The notes beneath the pieces are model-generated. The model ran no database searches. It had not been told where the DNA came from and was given only the letters and a program-made list of their open reading frames with translations. From contig NZ_JBHULS010000001.1 in the NCBI RefSeq assembly GCF_042684585.1, positions 310,001 to 374,000 of the forward strand: a DNA stretch of 64,000 bases, given 5' to 3'. A program made the translations under genes and the position numbers. Origin of the DNA: Algorimicrobium sediminis. GTDB lineage: Bacteria; Bacteroidota; Bacteroidia; Flavobacteriales; Flavobacteriaceae. The first letter of the stretch is position 1. Each line of letters begins with the position of its first letter. Shown here in pieces: positions 45,808 through 54,365 of the stretch.

Positions 45808-47184
45808 CTACTGCGCTTGTTCTTTGTTTAAACGCGCTTGTTCCATTTGCTCTGCCAAACGTTTTTCTACAATTGGTGCGATAAGTGTTTTTCTTGGATT
45901 GTTTTTTACAAAGGGAAACAACTCCAATTCATGCGCCATGTTATCTTGGCTATTTGGATGTTTGTTGGTGCCTACCAAAATAAGTTCGCCAGAATTAAAC
46001 TGTGCTTGTTCTTTGGAAGCACTTTCGTTTATTTTACGTTGAATAATACCTTCCTTGAGTTGTTTTAAAAAGCCTCCGTTGGCCTCTATATCTTTAAAGC
46101 GTTCTAATGCTTTTTCTGCTAACTGTTCGGTAAGGGATTCAATGTAATAACTTCCCTCTGCCGGGTTTTTTACCTCACTAAAATAACTTTCGTGTTTAAG
46201 AATAAGTAATTGGTTTCTGGCTATTCTGTCGCCAAATTCATTGTTTTTGTGGTAAATAGCATCGTAAGGCATGTTACAAACGGTATTGGCACCTCCTAAA
46301 ACGGCACTCATACATTCTGTTGTGGTTCGTAACATGTTTGTATTATAATCGTACAAGGTTTTATTGCGTTTGCTTGGCGTGGCAAAAATTTGGCAGGTGT
46401 TGTTATAGCCGTATGCATCGGCTACACTTTTAAACAGTAGGCGTAAGGCCCTAATTTTTGCTATTTCAAAGAAATAGTTGGAGCCAACCGCTATTTGAAA
46501 AACAACTTGCAGCCCTTGTTTTTGTTTACTGCTTAGTTGCGTGTCCAGATAATTAAAGTATTCATTAACATGGGCTAGGGCATAGGCTAGCTGTTGCACC
46601 ATATTGGCACCAGCGTTTTGGTATAAGCCAACATCTACACTTAGAGATTCACTTGTTTTTACTAGTTTGGTAAAAGTGTTGTAATCCGCATCCATACTTG
46701 AAAACCAGTTGCCGCTACGTGCTAAATTACCAATAATATCATGTTGTAGTAATACGGTTTTAGGCTTGTTTAGCGTCTTGATACTTTCTGTAAAACTTTC
46801 GGACAATGACTGTAATTCAAAAAACAATGAAGTTTCTTCTAAATTAATGTTTTTAAGTAATTTAGAAAGCGCAATTTCAGGGTCTGGAATAATAAATTTA
46901 ATACTTTCAGCACCATTTTTTATGGCCGAAACAGCAATTTTATTGGCCACTTCCAGCTGTTGTACATAAATAGTTTGACATATTTGCCAGGTACTTTCTG
47001 GTATGGCAGGATTGGCTAAAAAATGTTGGGAATCTTTGTGGTAAAAAGGTTTAACATGAATGCCTTCATTGGACTGCCATATTAAAGTTTCTGTATAGTC
47101 TGCACCTTTTAAATCGGCTTGAATTTTTTGTTTCCACTCCTTCGATGATACTTCGGGAAATACACTAAATAAAGGTTTAGTCAT
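45808..47184 (-). CDS. mutA: Methylmalonyl-CoA mutase small (beta) subunit
   Basis: 458 residues with the mutase barrel (EWKQKIQADLKGADYTETLI, RNQLLILKHESYFSEVKNPA, EGSYYIESLTEQLAEKALER) but without the cobalamin-binding C-terminus. It is shorter than many beta subunits because that domain is missing, which is common in Bacteroidota. It forms the non-catalytic half of the heterodimer. It begins 2 bp after the FtsB/DivIC-like gene, so udk-divIC-mutA-mutB may be one transcript. Confidence 0.92.
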   Translation of the reverse strand: MTKPLFSVFPEVSSKEWKQKIQADLKGADYTETLIWQSNEGIHVKPFYHKDSQHFLANPAIPESTWQICQTIYVQQLEVANKIAVSAIKNGAESIKFIIPDPEIALSKLLKNINLEETSLFFELQSLSESFTESIKTLNKPKTVLLQHDIIGNLARSGNWFSSMDADYNTFTKLVKTSESLSVDVGLYQNAGANMVQQLAYALAHVNEYFNYLDTQLSSKQKQGLQVVFQIAVGSNYFFEIAKIRALRLLFKSVADAYGYNNTCQIFATPSKRNKTLYDYNTNMLRTTTECMSAVLGGANTVCNMPYDAIYHKNNEFGDRIARNQLLILKHESYFSEVKNPAEGSYYIESLTEQLAEKALERFKDIEANGGFLKQLKEGIIQRKINESASKEQAQFNSGELILVGTNKHPNSQDNMAHELELFPFVKNNPRKTLIAPIVEKRLAEQMEQARLNKEQAQ

Positions 47185-47186
47185 GG

Positions 47187-47504
47187 TTATTTTTCTTTTG
47201 GAATACTGTCTTCATATTCAATAATGAAGATATCTTCATTGGATTTTTTCATGTAATATTTTTCGCGTGCCAATTTTTCAACACCTAAATCGCTTTGTAA
47301 TTCTTTAATGGCTTTTTTATCTTTTATTATTTCGTTTTGATAATATGCTTTCTCGGCTTCTAAATCTTCTATTTCAGCATTTAATTCTCTGTGAATTAGA
47401 TATGAGTTGGCATCAAAAAAAAGCATCCAAATAACAAAACCAAGGCTTAACACCAAAAATATGTGTGTGGACGATTTTAGGAATTTGCGCTTAAATAGGG
47501 CCAT
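47187..47504 (-). CDS. FtsB/DivIC-like septum formation initiator protein
   Basis: 105 residues: a short cytosolic start, one transmembrane helix (about 12-32, THIFLVLSLGFVIWMLFFDA), then a coiled coil (about 38-75, LNAEIEDLEAEKAYYQNEII). A conserved end follows (DLGVEKLAREKYYMKKSNED). This is the standard FtsB/DivIC layout; the protein would join FtsL and FtsQ at the septum. It is 9 bp downstream of udk. Confidence 0.88.
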   Translation of the reverse strand: MALFKRKFLKSSTHIFLVLSLGFVIWMLFFDANSYLIHRELNAEIEDLEAEKAYYQNEIIKDKKAIKELQSDLGVEKLAREKYYMKKSNEDIFIIEYEDSIPKEK

Positions 47505-47513
47505 TGTTTGTTT

Positions 47514-48122
47514 TTAAGATAAACGTTCGTTAATAATCGATTTTACAATATCTACAGCTACAGTATTGTACTTGTTATTTGGTATAATAATATCGGCATA
47601 AGCTTTCATTGGTTCTATAAACTGCTGATGCATTGGTTTCAAGGTGTTTTGGTACCGGCTTAATACTTCGTCTAAATCGCGACCACGTTCCGAGATATCT
47701 CGTTTTAGGCGTCTTATTAATCGTTCGTCGCTATCGGCATGTACAAATATTTTAATATCGAACATATCGCGTAGCTCTGGATTAGTTAAAATAAGAATTC
47801 CCTCAACAATCATGACTTCACGCGGATGTGTTAAAATGGTGTCGCCTGTGCGATTGTGTTTTATAAACGAATATACAGGCTGGTTAATATCCTGTCCTTC
47901 TTTTAAGGCTTTTAAATGGTTGGTTAGTAATTCGAAATCTATTGATCTGGGGTGGTCAAAATTTATTTTAACCCGTTCGTCGTATGATAAATGGGTGGTG
48001 TCTTTGTAGTACGAATCCTGCGAAATAACACCAACTTCCCCTTCCGGTAATTGTTCCAGAATTTGATTTACAACCGTTGTTTTACCACAGCCAGTACCAC
48101 CAGCAATACCAATAATAAGCAT
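47514..48122 (-). CDS. udk: Uridine kinase
   Basis: 202 residues. The P-loop is GIAGGTGCGKTTVVNQIL, with ISQDSYYKDTTHLSYDERVK and FDHPRSIDFELL as the nucleoside-binding region and RRLKRDISERGRDLDEVLSR in the lid. It phosphorylates uridine and cytidine in pyrimidine salvage. It is first in the udk-divIC-mutA-mutB run. Its upstream region carries a perfect 11-bp inverted repeat. Confidence 0.95.
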   Translation of the reverse strand: MLIIGIAGGTGCGKTTVVNQILEQLPEGEVGVISQDSYYKDTTHLSYDERVKINFDHPRSIDFELLTNHLKALKEGQDINQPVYSFIKHNRTGDTILTHPREVMIVEGILILTNPELRDMFDIKIFVHADSDERLIRRLKRDISERGRDLDEVLSRYQNTLKPMHQQFIEPMKAYADIIIPNNKYNTVAVDIVKSIINERLS

Positions 48123-48141
48123 GAAATTAAATTTTATTTGG

Positions 48142-48176
48142 TCACAAATTTAGTTATTTACAGCGTAAATTTGTGA
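48142..48176 (-). promoter_or_regulatory. Inverted repeat and -7 element upstream of udk
   Basis: The arms TCACAAATTTA (48142-48152) and TAAATTTGTGA (48166-48176) are exact complements across 13 bp. On the minus strand the arm nearer udk contains TAAATTTG, which fits TAnnTTTG, 22 bp before the ATG. A promoter with an overlapping operator is likely; an AT-rich terminator of the upstream gene is the alternative. Confidence 0.45.
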
Positions 48177-48213
48177 TTCCACCATTTAAAGTTGTGTTGC
48201 TGAAAACAAATTT

Positions 48214-49320
48214 TTAGGATTTGGAAACTATTTTTACAATGCCCAAATTTTCCACACCCACATACAGGTAGCCATCTGGACCTTGCACAACCGAGCGTAT
48301 GCGGCCCAATCCGTTTAATAATTGTTCTTCTTTTATAAGTTTTTCTCCATCTAAAAAGCAGTTGTTAAGGTACTGAAATTTTAAGGAACCAACTAGCACA
48401 TTGCCCGTCCAATCTGGATATTTACTACTAGTTACAAAAGCCATACCACTGGGTGCAATAGATGGCGTCCAGTAATGAATTGGCGCGCGCATGCCTGGCG
48501 CCTGTGTTTGGTTTGTTATTGGCGTACCCGAATAATTTTTGCCAAAGGTTACTTTGGGCCAGCCATAGTTTTTGCCGGCTTTTATAATATTTATTTCATC
48601 GCCACCTTTTGGGCCGTGTTCGTGACTCCAAATTTCTCCTGTTTCAGGGTGGATGGCCATGCCTTGCGGATTGCGATGCCCGAATGAATAAATGGCCTTT
48701 TTAGCATTTAAGGTATTGTAAAATGGATTGTTTTTAGGGATGCTACCATCATCATGCAATCTGTAAATTTTACCACCGTCTGTTGTAAGGTCCTGCGGAA
48801 ACAGGTCTCTGTTGCCCCTGTCGCCTATGGAAAAATACACGTAATTGTTGGTATCTATTACAATACGCGATCCAAAGTGCTGACCAGCATCTACATTAGG
48901 TGTTGCTTTATATAGAATTTCTAAATTAACTAAAGTTGAATTTTTTAATTGAGCGCGGGCTAGCGCGGTATTTACACCATTGGTATCCCCTTGGCTAGAG
49001 GCATATGTAAAATAAATCCAACCGTTGTTCTTGTAATTGGGGTGAAGTGCGATATCCATTAAACCGCCCTGTCCATATACGGCAATGTCTGGAAGTCCCG
49101 CAATGGTTGTTTTTTTTCCATTTTTGAAATGAATTAAACTACCTGATTTCTCCGTAATTAGCATGGCATTATCTGGTAAGAATACAAAACCCCATGGGTT
49201 TTTTAAACCTGATACAATTACTTGATGCGTATACGCCAAGTTGGTATTGTTTTTATTTTGAGCACAAGCCATTAATGAGCTTATTATTACCCCAAAAAGT
49301 ACGTAAATAATTGATTTCAT
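48214..49320 (-). CDS. PQQ-dependent sugar dehydrogenase-like lipoprotein (GSDH family)
   Basis: 368 residues with a lipobox (SSLMAC, Cys19). Beta-propeller motifs of the glucose/sorbosone dehydrogenase family are present: GLKNPWGFVFLPDNAMLITE, QGGLMDIALHPNYKNNGWIY, SFGHRNPQGMAIHPETGEIW, SHEHGPKGGDEINIIKAGKN and YGWP. It should oxidise an aldose or related sugar in the periplasm using PQQ. PQQ synthesis genes are not in the window. It is monocistronic, the last core gene before the tRNA and the element. Confidence 0.9.
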   Translation of the reverse strand: MKSIIYVLFGVIISSLMACAQNKNNTNLAYTHQVIVSGLKNPWGFVFLPDNAMLITEKSGSLIHFKNGKKTTIAGLPDIAVYGQGGLMDIALHPNYKNNGWIYFTYASSQGDTNGVNTALARAQLKNSTLVNLEILYKATPNVDAGQHFGSRIVIDTNNYVYFSIGDRGNRDLFPQDLTTDGGKIYRLHDDGSIPKNNPFYNTLNAKKAIYSFGHRNPQGMAIHPETGEIWSHEHGPKGGDEINIIKAGKNYGWPKVTFGKNYSGTPITNQTQAPGMRAPIHYWTPSIAPSGMAFVTSSKYPDWTGNVLVGSLKFQYLNNCFLDGEKLIKEEQLLNGLGRIRSVVQGPDGYLYVGVENLGIVKIVSKS

Positions 49321-49380
49321 GAAGGCTATAAGTTTTCAATAAATTTAAGAAATAATATGAGATGTTTTAAAGAAAAACTA

Positions 49381-49388
49381 TATATTTG
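49381..49388 (+). promoter_or_regulatory. Promoter -7 element of tRNA-Pro
   Basis: TATATTTG matches TAnnTTTG and lies 46 bp before the mature tRNA 5' end. Confidence 0.5.
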
Positions 49389-49434
49389 CAGCGTTGTTGC
49401 AGTTTGTTAATTACAACAGCATAGATAACCTTTT

Positions 49435-49509
49435 CGGGGTGTAGCGTAGCCCGGTTATCGCGCCGCGTTTGGGACGCGGAGGTCGCAGGTTCGAATCCTG
49501 CCACCCCGA
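49435..49509 (+). tRNA. tRNA-Pro (anticodon TGG)
   Basis: The acceptor stem CGGGGTG pairs with CACCCCG, and the discriminator base is A. The anticodon stem CCGCG/CGCGG encloses loop TTTGGGA with anticodon TGG at 49470-49472. The T arm has GCAGG-TTCGAAT-CCTGC. The 3' CCA is not encoded, as usual for Bacteroidota. Its 3' end is the apparent integration site of the element that follows. Confidence 0.95.
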
Positions 49510-49510
49510 C
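49484..49510. other. Putative left attachment site (attL) at the tRNA-Pro 3' end
   Basis: The T arm and acceptor 3' half are the part of a tRNA normally kept as the core repeat by tyrosine integrases. An integrase gene starts 254 bp away and conjugation genes follow. The matching attR copy would be beyond the window. Confidence 0.5.
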
Positions 49511-49532
49511 AAATTATAGTATCAATCTATAA

Positions 49533-49569
49533 CAAAAACCTGTTAATCGTATGATTTTCAGGTTTTTCT
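49533..49569 (+). terminator. Hairpin after tRNA-Pro, likely terminator
   Basis: The stem AAAAACCTG/CAGGTTTTT has a 16-nt loop and a T-rich tail 25 bp beyond the tRNA. It lies on the element side of the junction. Confidence 0.55.
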
Positions 49570-49763
49570 GTTTTTAAGAATATCATAAGAATTGATATGT
49601 TTTGATTAAAAATGTCAACAAATCGGATAACAAATTAAAATTTCAAAAAGTGTTGACCAGATTTATGACCAACGGTCTGCTAATCAATAAATAAATGTAT
49701 CTTTATAAGTGATTTGACTTTCGTCTGATAACAACGAATTATTGTTAACTAAAAGACGAAATA

Positions 49764-51029
49764 ATGAAAACATCTACCACCTTCAGTATTTTGTTCTGGG
49801 CGGACTTCTCCAGGGCAAAAAATGACCAAGCATCTATTTACGCAAGAATTACGGTAAATGGCAAGCGAGCTACCATCAGTCTAAAACGAAAAGTTTTAGT
49901 GTCTGATTGGGATGTCCATAAAAACAGAGCTCGGGGAACAAATCAGAAATCAAGAATTCTAAACAGTTATTTAGATGAAACTTACAATCATCTGTTTAAA
50001 TGTTATCGCGATTTAATGAATGAGCATAAATTGATTACCGCACAGGTCGTTAAGGCTCGATATTTCGGTAATGACGAAAATAATCGTTCCATTACAGATA
50101 TTATCAATTACCATAATGAAGATATGGTAAACAAATTAAAGTGGGGAACACAAAAAAATTATTACACTACACAGAGTTATATCTCCAAATTTTTATCGAA
50201 ATCCTATAAGACCACAGACCTTTATTTACGGGAACTTGATTATCACTTTATCATAAAGTTTGAGAAATATCTCCGGGACTACATACCAGAAGACCATCAA
50301 AAGCCAATGGGCAACAATACCGTAATGAAGCATATCGAGCGTTTTAGAAAGATGATAAATTTATCGTTTAAATTGGGTTGGATTCAACGCGACCCATTTA
50401 TCAATTTCAAATCTAAATTCATTAAAAACGAAAGAGGCTTTTTAAGTCTCGAAGAGCTTCAAGAGATAGAAAATAAACAATTTAGCATTCCAAGATTGGA
50501 ATTGGTAAAGGATTTGTTTGTTTTTAGTTGCTATACCAGTTTAAGTTATATCGATGTCATCCATTTAACTGCGGATAATATCTGTATTGGCATCGATGGC
50601 GAACTTTGGATTTATTACAAACGGGAAAAGACGACAAAGCCCATACGAATACCTTTGTTGCCAAAGGCGATGCAAATTGTTGAAAAATACAAGAGCAACC
50701 GTAAATCAATATCACAAGGAAGTATATTTCCTAAAATCTCAAATCAAAAACTAAATTCTTATTTAAAGGAAATTGCTGATGTTTGTGGTATTAAAAAGAA
50801 CCTTACTTTCCACATTGCCCGACATACATTTGCTACAACGGTTACATTAAGTAATGGTATGCCCATTGAGACGGTTTCAAAATTGTTGGGTCACTCCCGA
50901 ATATCTACAACCCAAATTTATGCTAAAGTCATTGAACGTAAAGTAAGTGATGATATGCAAAAATTAAGGGCTCAATTCAATGAGATAGAAAATGAATCTA
51001 TCTCTAAAGTGGTTTCTCAAAATTCATAA
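49764..51029 (+). CDS. Tyrosine-type site-specific recombinase (ICE integrase)
   Basis: 421 residues. An arm-binding N-terminus (SIYARITVNGKRATISLKRK) and a SAM-like core-binding domain (about 110-220) precede the catalytic domain. It has HIARHTFATT (H and second R) and LLGHSRISTTQIYAKV (H and nucleophile Tyr). At the place of the first catalytic arginine (normally TGLR) it reads CYTSLSYIDVIHL, as in Bacteroidota integrases of the IntDOT type. It should excise and integrate the element at tRNA-Pro. It is transcribed inward from the left end. Confidence 0.93.
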   Translation: MKTSTTFSILFWADFSRAKNDQASIYARITVNGKRATISLKRKVLVSDWDVHKNRARGTNQKSRILNSYLDETYNHLFKCYRDLMNEHKLITAQVVKARYFGNDENNRSITDIINYHNEDMVNKLKWGTQKNYYTTQSYISKFLSKSYKTTDLYLRELDYHFIIKFEKYLRDYIPEDHQKPMGNNTVMKHIERFRKMINLSFKLGWIQRDPFINFKSKFIKNERGFLSLEELQEIENKQFSIPRLELVKDLFVFSCYTSLSYIDVIHLTADNICIGIDGELWIYYKREKTTKPIRIPLLPKAMQIVEKYKSNRKSISQGSIFPKISNQKLNSYLKEIADVCGIKKNLTFHIARHTFATTVTLSNGMPIETVSKLLGHSRISTTQIYAKVIERKVSDDMQKLRAQFNEIENESISKVVSQNS

Positions 51030-51050
51030 TTCCAGTTAATTAAAAATACA

Positions 51051-51572
51051 ATGGAACTATCTATAATAAAAAATAAAATCCATAATATTCAAGGAAACAA
51101 AGTTATTCTTGATTTTGACCTTGCTGAACTCTATGAAGTAGAAACTAGAGTACTAAAACAAGCGGTTAGACGTAATCTTAAACGTTTCCCCGATGATTTT
51201 ATGTTTCAGCTTTCAAAAGATGAGTGGAAAGAGGTTATCACAAATTGTGACAACCTTCCAGAGAACATTAAATTTAGTCCTGCCACTCCGTTTGCCTTTA
51301 CCGAACAGGGCGTGGCAATGCTTTCTAGCGTACTTAACAGCGACAAGGCCATTGACGTAAATATATCTATTATGCGTGCATTTGTAGCGTTACGGCAGCA
51401 TCTTACAGATTATAGCAACCTTAAAGAACATATAGCCCAACTTGAAAAAGAAATGAATATCAAATTTAAGGACATTCATCAGGCTTTGAATTATTTACTG
51501 CAAAAGGACAAGGTACAGATTGAACAGCATAACAGGGAACGAATTGGTTTTAAAACGGATAGGAAAGATTAG
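51051..51572 (+). CDS. ORF6N domain-containing protein
   Basis: 173 residues. The N-terminal ORF6N domain (about 8-95) has VILDFDLAELYEVETRVLKQ, then AVRRNLKRFPDDFMFQLSKD and PFAFTEQGVAMLSSVL. A coiled coil follows (about 118-150). ORF6N/KilA-N proteins are DNA-binding and occur on phages and mobile elements. It is 21 bp after the integrase gene and may share its transcript, so a regulatory role in the element is plausible but unproven. Confidence 0.88.
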   Translation: MELSIIKNKIHNIQGNKVILDFDLAELYEVETRVLKQAVRRNLKRFPDDFMFQLSKDEWKEVITNCDNLPENIKFSPATPFAFTEQGVAMLSSVLNSDKAIDVNISIMRAFVALRQHLTDYSNLKEHIAQLEKEMNIKFKDIHQALNYLLQKDKVQIEQHNRERIGFKTDRKD

Positions 51573-51625
51573 TAACTTTTCTTTGCTTATCAGAATAGAC
51601 AATTTTTATGAATATATTGCTTTTA

Positions 51626-52492
51626 TTAATTCGGTTCAATATGAATTAGTATGTGTCCTAAATTCGGTATTTCTTTTTGTAAATGGTCTTTTAACTTATG
51701 AGCAATGTCGTGACCAGATTTTACCGAAATTTCATTATTCACAATTGCGTGTAAATCCACGTGGAATTTCATTCCGGATTTTCTAATAAAACATTTCTCT
51801 GTTCCTAAAACACCTTGAACTTCTGTTGATTTTTCTCTAATTTCAATTATCAGTTCGTCATAAAGTTGTTCGTCCATAACTTCTCCTAAAGCTGGACGTA
51901 ATATTAAATAACTATTATATAAAATGAATCCAGAAGCGAATAAGGCAGCCCAATCATCTGCTGTTTCATAACCTTTTCCATATATGATTGCTATCGAAAT
52001 ACCGATAAAGGCCATTACCGAAGTTATGGCATCACTTCTATGATGCCAAGCATCTGCTTTTAATGATGAACTATTTGTTTGTTTACTTTTTTTAATTACA
52101 ATTTGAAATGAGATTTCTTTCCAAGCTATTATTAGACCTAGCACAATCAAAGTCCAAGATTTCGGGATTTTATGAGGTGTTTGAATGTTTTGAATACTTT
52201 CATAGGCGATTATTGTGGCAGAAACAACAAGGAATGTAACAACTCCAAAGGTAATTAATGGCTCAATTTTGCCGTGTCCATAGGGATGATTTTCGTCCGC
52301 TGGTCGTTTTGCATATTTAAAACCTAATAAAACTAAAAATGAAGCAAAAATATCCGTTGTCGATTCAATCGCATCTGCAATTAAAGCATAAGAATTTCCA
52401 AAAAATCCCGCAAGTCCTTTAATTAAGGCTAAAGCAGTATTCCCAATTATGCTGAAATAAGTTGTTCGTATTGCGGTTTGTTCGTTATTCAT
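51626..52492 (-). CDS. Cation diffusion facilitator (CDF) family metal exporter
   Basis: 288 residues from ATG 52492 (a TTG six codons upstream is less likely). Six transmembrane helices are followed by a cytosolic C-terminal domain. Metal-site residues are visible in SYALIADAIESTTDIFASFL (DxxxD pattern in helix 2), HPYGHGKIEPL, and KADAWHHRSDAITSVMAFIG (HxxxD in helix 5). It probably exports Zn2+ or a similar divalent ion in exchange for H+. It is a cargo gene of the element with its own promoter and a striking palindrome, and converges on the ORF6N gene. Confidence 0.9.
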   Translation of the reverse strand: MNNEQTAIRTTYFSIIGNTALALIKGLAGFFGNSYALIADAIESTTDIFASFLVLLGFKYAKRPADENHPYGHGKIEPLITFGVVTFLVVSATIIAYESIQNIQTPHKIPKSWTLIVLGLIIAWKEISFQIVIKKSKQTNSSSLKADAWHHRSDAITSVMAFIGISIAIIYGKGYETADDWAALFASGFILYNSYLILRPALGEVMDEQLYDELIIEIREKSTEVQGVLGTEKCFIRKSGMKFHVDLHAIVNNEISVKSGHDIAHKLKDHLQKEIPNLGHILIHIEPN

Positions 52493-52514
52493 TCTAATTT
52501 TAGTTGTCAATAAA

Positions 52515-52538
52515 TTTGTTATATTTATAACAAAGATA
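52515..52538 (-). promoter_or_regulatory. CDF promoter with Zur-like palindrome
   Basis: The minus-strand -7 element TATCTTTG (forward 52531-52538) overlaps the palindrome TTTGTTATA-TT-TATAACAAA (52515-52534, nine-bp arms). Its GTTATA..TATAAC core resembles Zur boxes, which have one fewer central base. Confidence 0.55.
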
Positions 52539-52550
52539 CTTTTTTAATCA

Positions 52551-52579
52551 CAAAAAAAAGAGGTGATAAACACCTCTTA
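52551..52579 (-). terminator. Terminator of the tra operon, overlapping the traN stop
   Basis: On the minus strand the stem AAGAGGTG/CACCTCTT is followed by a T-run. It begins at the traN stop codon and closes the long conjugation operon. Confidence 0.85.
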
Positions 52580-53377
52580 AATTTTGGTTTCCAAAATCAT
52601 TTTTCTGCTCCCTTTTAGCTCCTTCAGCTCCAGCATTAACTTTTCGTTGTCGCCTAAAACAAACTTTGGAACTACATACACAAAGCATTGACTTTCTCCA
52701 TCAGTAATGGAATATGGCATTTTGTGTTTGTAAATAACTTCTTGTTGTAATCTTTGGTAAGAGGCTTTACGCTTTTTGTTTCCGTTGGTTCTATAAACTT
52801 TAATGTAGTCAATTTCAAAATCGATTCCAGACCTGTTCTTGACCTCTATAACCAAATACACTTCAGAAGCATCATACGCTATTTTTTGTAATTGGACTTT
52901 AATTCCTTTTTTGCGTTTGGTTTCAATACGCTCAAAGTTGGATTTTAATAAATACTCGCTGAATTTTTGAAAATGTGTTATTCTATTTGCATATTCGTTC
53001 AACGGTTTAACTTCTGGCTTCTGCTTAATCTTTTCCGGAAGTTCACTGCCAATGCTTTCATTTTCATTGATAAAATAATTCAGTTCTGGAAGTTTTTCAG
53101 AATATTTCAAAATATAAGAATAAACGCGACCATCACTTGTAACGGTCAATAGGTTGCTTTCTGTTCCAGGCTTCGCCTGTAACAAACCGAAATACTGCTC
53201 TTTCTCACGATTATAGGTGAATACAAAATTGGAAGCTCCTGTAATTCCTTGTCGAATAGGGTTTGGAAAAAACAGGGCAACGTTTTTCTGGTCGTTGGCG
53301 TAAATAGTGTCAAGGGGTTGCTGTGCTGAAATTGACATTGAACAAATCAATAACAGTAATGTGATATATGTTTTCAT
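52577..53377 (-). CDS. traN: Conjugative transposon protein TraN (DUF4138)
   Basis: 266 residues with a signal peptide (MKTYITLLLLICSMSISAQQ). The N-terminal part, with LDTIYANDQKNVALFFPNPI, and the C-terminal beta domain fit the DUF4138 TraN family, a VirB9-like outer-membrane core subunit of Bacteroidota T4SS. It is last in the tra operon here; traO to traQ of the CTnDOT order do not follow. It lies 13 bp after traM. Confidence 0.85.
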   Translation of the reverse strand: MKTYITLLLLICSMSISAQQPLDTIYANDQKNVALFFPNPIRQGITGASNFVFTYNREKEQYFGLLQAKPGTESNLLTVTSDGRVYSYILKYSEKLPELNYFINENESIGSELPEKIKQKPEVKPLNEYANRITHFQKFSEYLLKSNFERIETKRKKGIKVQLQKIAYDASEVYLVIEVKNRSGIDFEIDYIKVYRTNGNKKRKASYQRLQQEVIYKHKMPYSITDGESQCFVYVVPKFVLGDNEKLMLELKELKGSRKMILETKI

Positions 53378-53390
53378 AAGAGTGAGTTTA

Positions 53391-54365
53391 TTAATTGCCC
53401 ATTATGGGCTTTCCTTGATATTTTGTTTTAGGAAGTCTTAAAATGAGTTTGTAATTATCGGTTATCGTAACCTTTACGTTTTTATGGTTACGTTGGAATA
53501 TTTTCTTGAAACCGCTTACTTGCGGAACACCAGTAATATTAATGTCGTCCACCATATCGCCAACAATTTCATTGGTAACTTCTGCTCTAAAACTGTTTTC
53601 AACATAAATGCCTTCGCTACCATCCTGAAAATCATAGGCTTTCAATTTTACTGGTTGATGATTGATATTCTCAATGTCTATGATGGTGCGATTGGGTTTA
53701 AAATTGACAAATCCATAAATAGGCGTATTCTTGGAATAGCGTTGTCCATAAATGGTAGCATCTTTTATCAACCGCATTTGTAAGCGATAATTGGTTTTAA
53801 CTGTTTGTGTGCCATCTACTCGTACATAAATGAAATCATCGGTATTTTTTGAATTCAAATCCTCATTTTCAATAGGATGCGAAGCAAAAAAGAGTTGATG
53901 CTCCAAAGCACGTTCTTTGGCTTCCACGTTCGTTTCTTGCTCTTCAATAGCATCCGTTGTGTCTTTTTCCTTCTTAACAGGTGGTTTTGGTGGATAGTAT
54001 CTTGGATTAATATTTTCAAACGTTCTATCTGAATATCGAATCTGCCCTTGTTGGTAAATGCTATCTACCATCTGCATTTTTTTCTTGTCCAATAAATCAG
54101 GGTCATATACGCCTGTGGAATCCAACAGCCGTTCATCATAAATGCTGGGTGCGTTGGTTTCCCTAACTTCCTTTAAGTCGTTTAGGGCATCCAATTTGGA
54201 ATCGTATTCCTTTTGGTCGTCTTCCAGTTCCGGTACAGGAATCTGGTTGTTCTCAATGGTCGGTTCTTCGTCCTCGCCCAATATAAGCATTGCATAGCCA
54301 CCTATAAAAAGCAGGATGCATACCAACACGATGGCAAAGACTATTTTATTTTTTTCTACTTTCAT
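53391..54365 (-). CDS. traM: Conjugative transposon protein TraM (VirB10-like)
   Basis: 324 residues: one N-terminal transmembrane helix (about 8-28), a charged flexible middle (about 30-160) and a C-terminal beta domain (VRVDGTQTVKTNYRLQMRLI, YGFVNFKPNRTIIDIENINH, GFKKIFQRNHKNVKVTITDN). This is the TraM pattern of CTnDOT-type elements, similar in plan to VirB10. Its start overlaps the end of traK by 20 bp. Confidence 0.87.
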   Translation of the reverse strand: MKVEKNKIVFAIVLVCILLFIGGYAMLILGEDEEPTIENNQIPVPELEDDQKEYDSKLDALNDLKEVRETNAPSIYDERLLDSTGVYDPDLLDKKKMQMVDSIYQQGQIRYSDRTFENINPRYYPPKPPVKKEKDTTDAIEEQETNVEAKERALEHQLFFASHPIENEDLNSKNTDDFIYVRVDGTQTVKTNYRLQMRLIKDATIYGQRYSKNTPIYGFVNFKPNRTIIDIENINHQPVKLKAYDFQDGSEGIYVENSFRAEVTNEIVGDMVDDINITGVPQVSGFKKIFQRNHKNVKVTITDNYKLILRLPKTKYQGKPIMGN

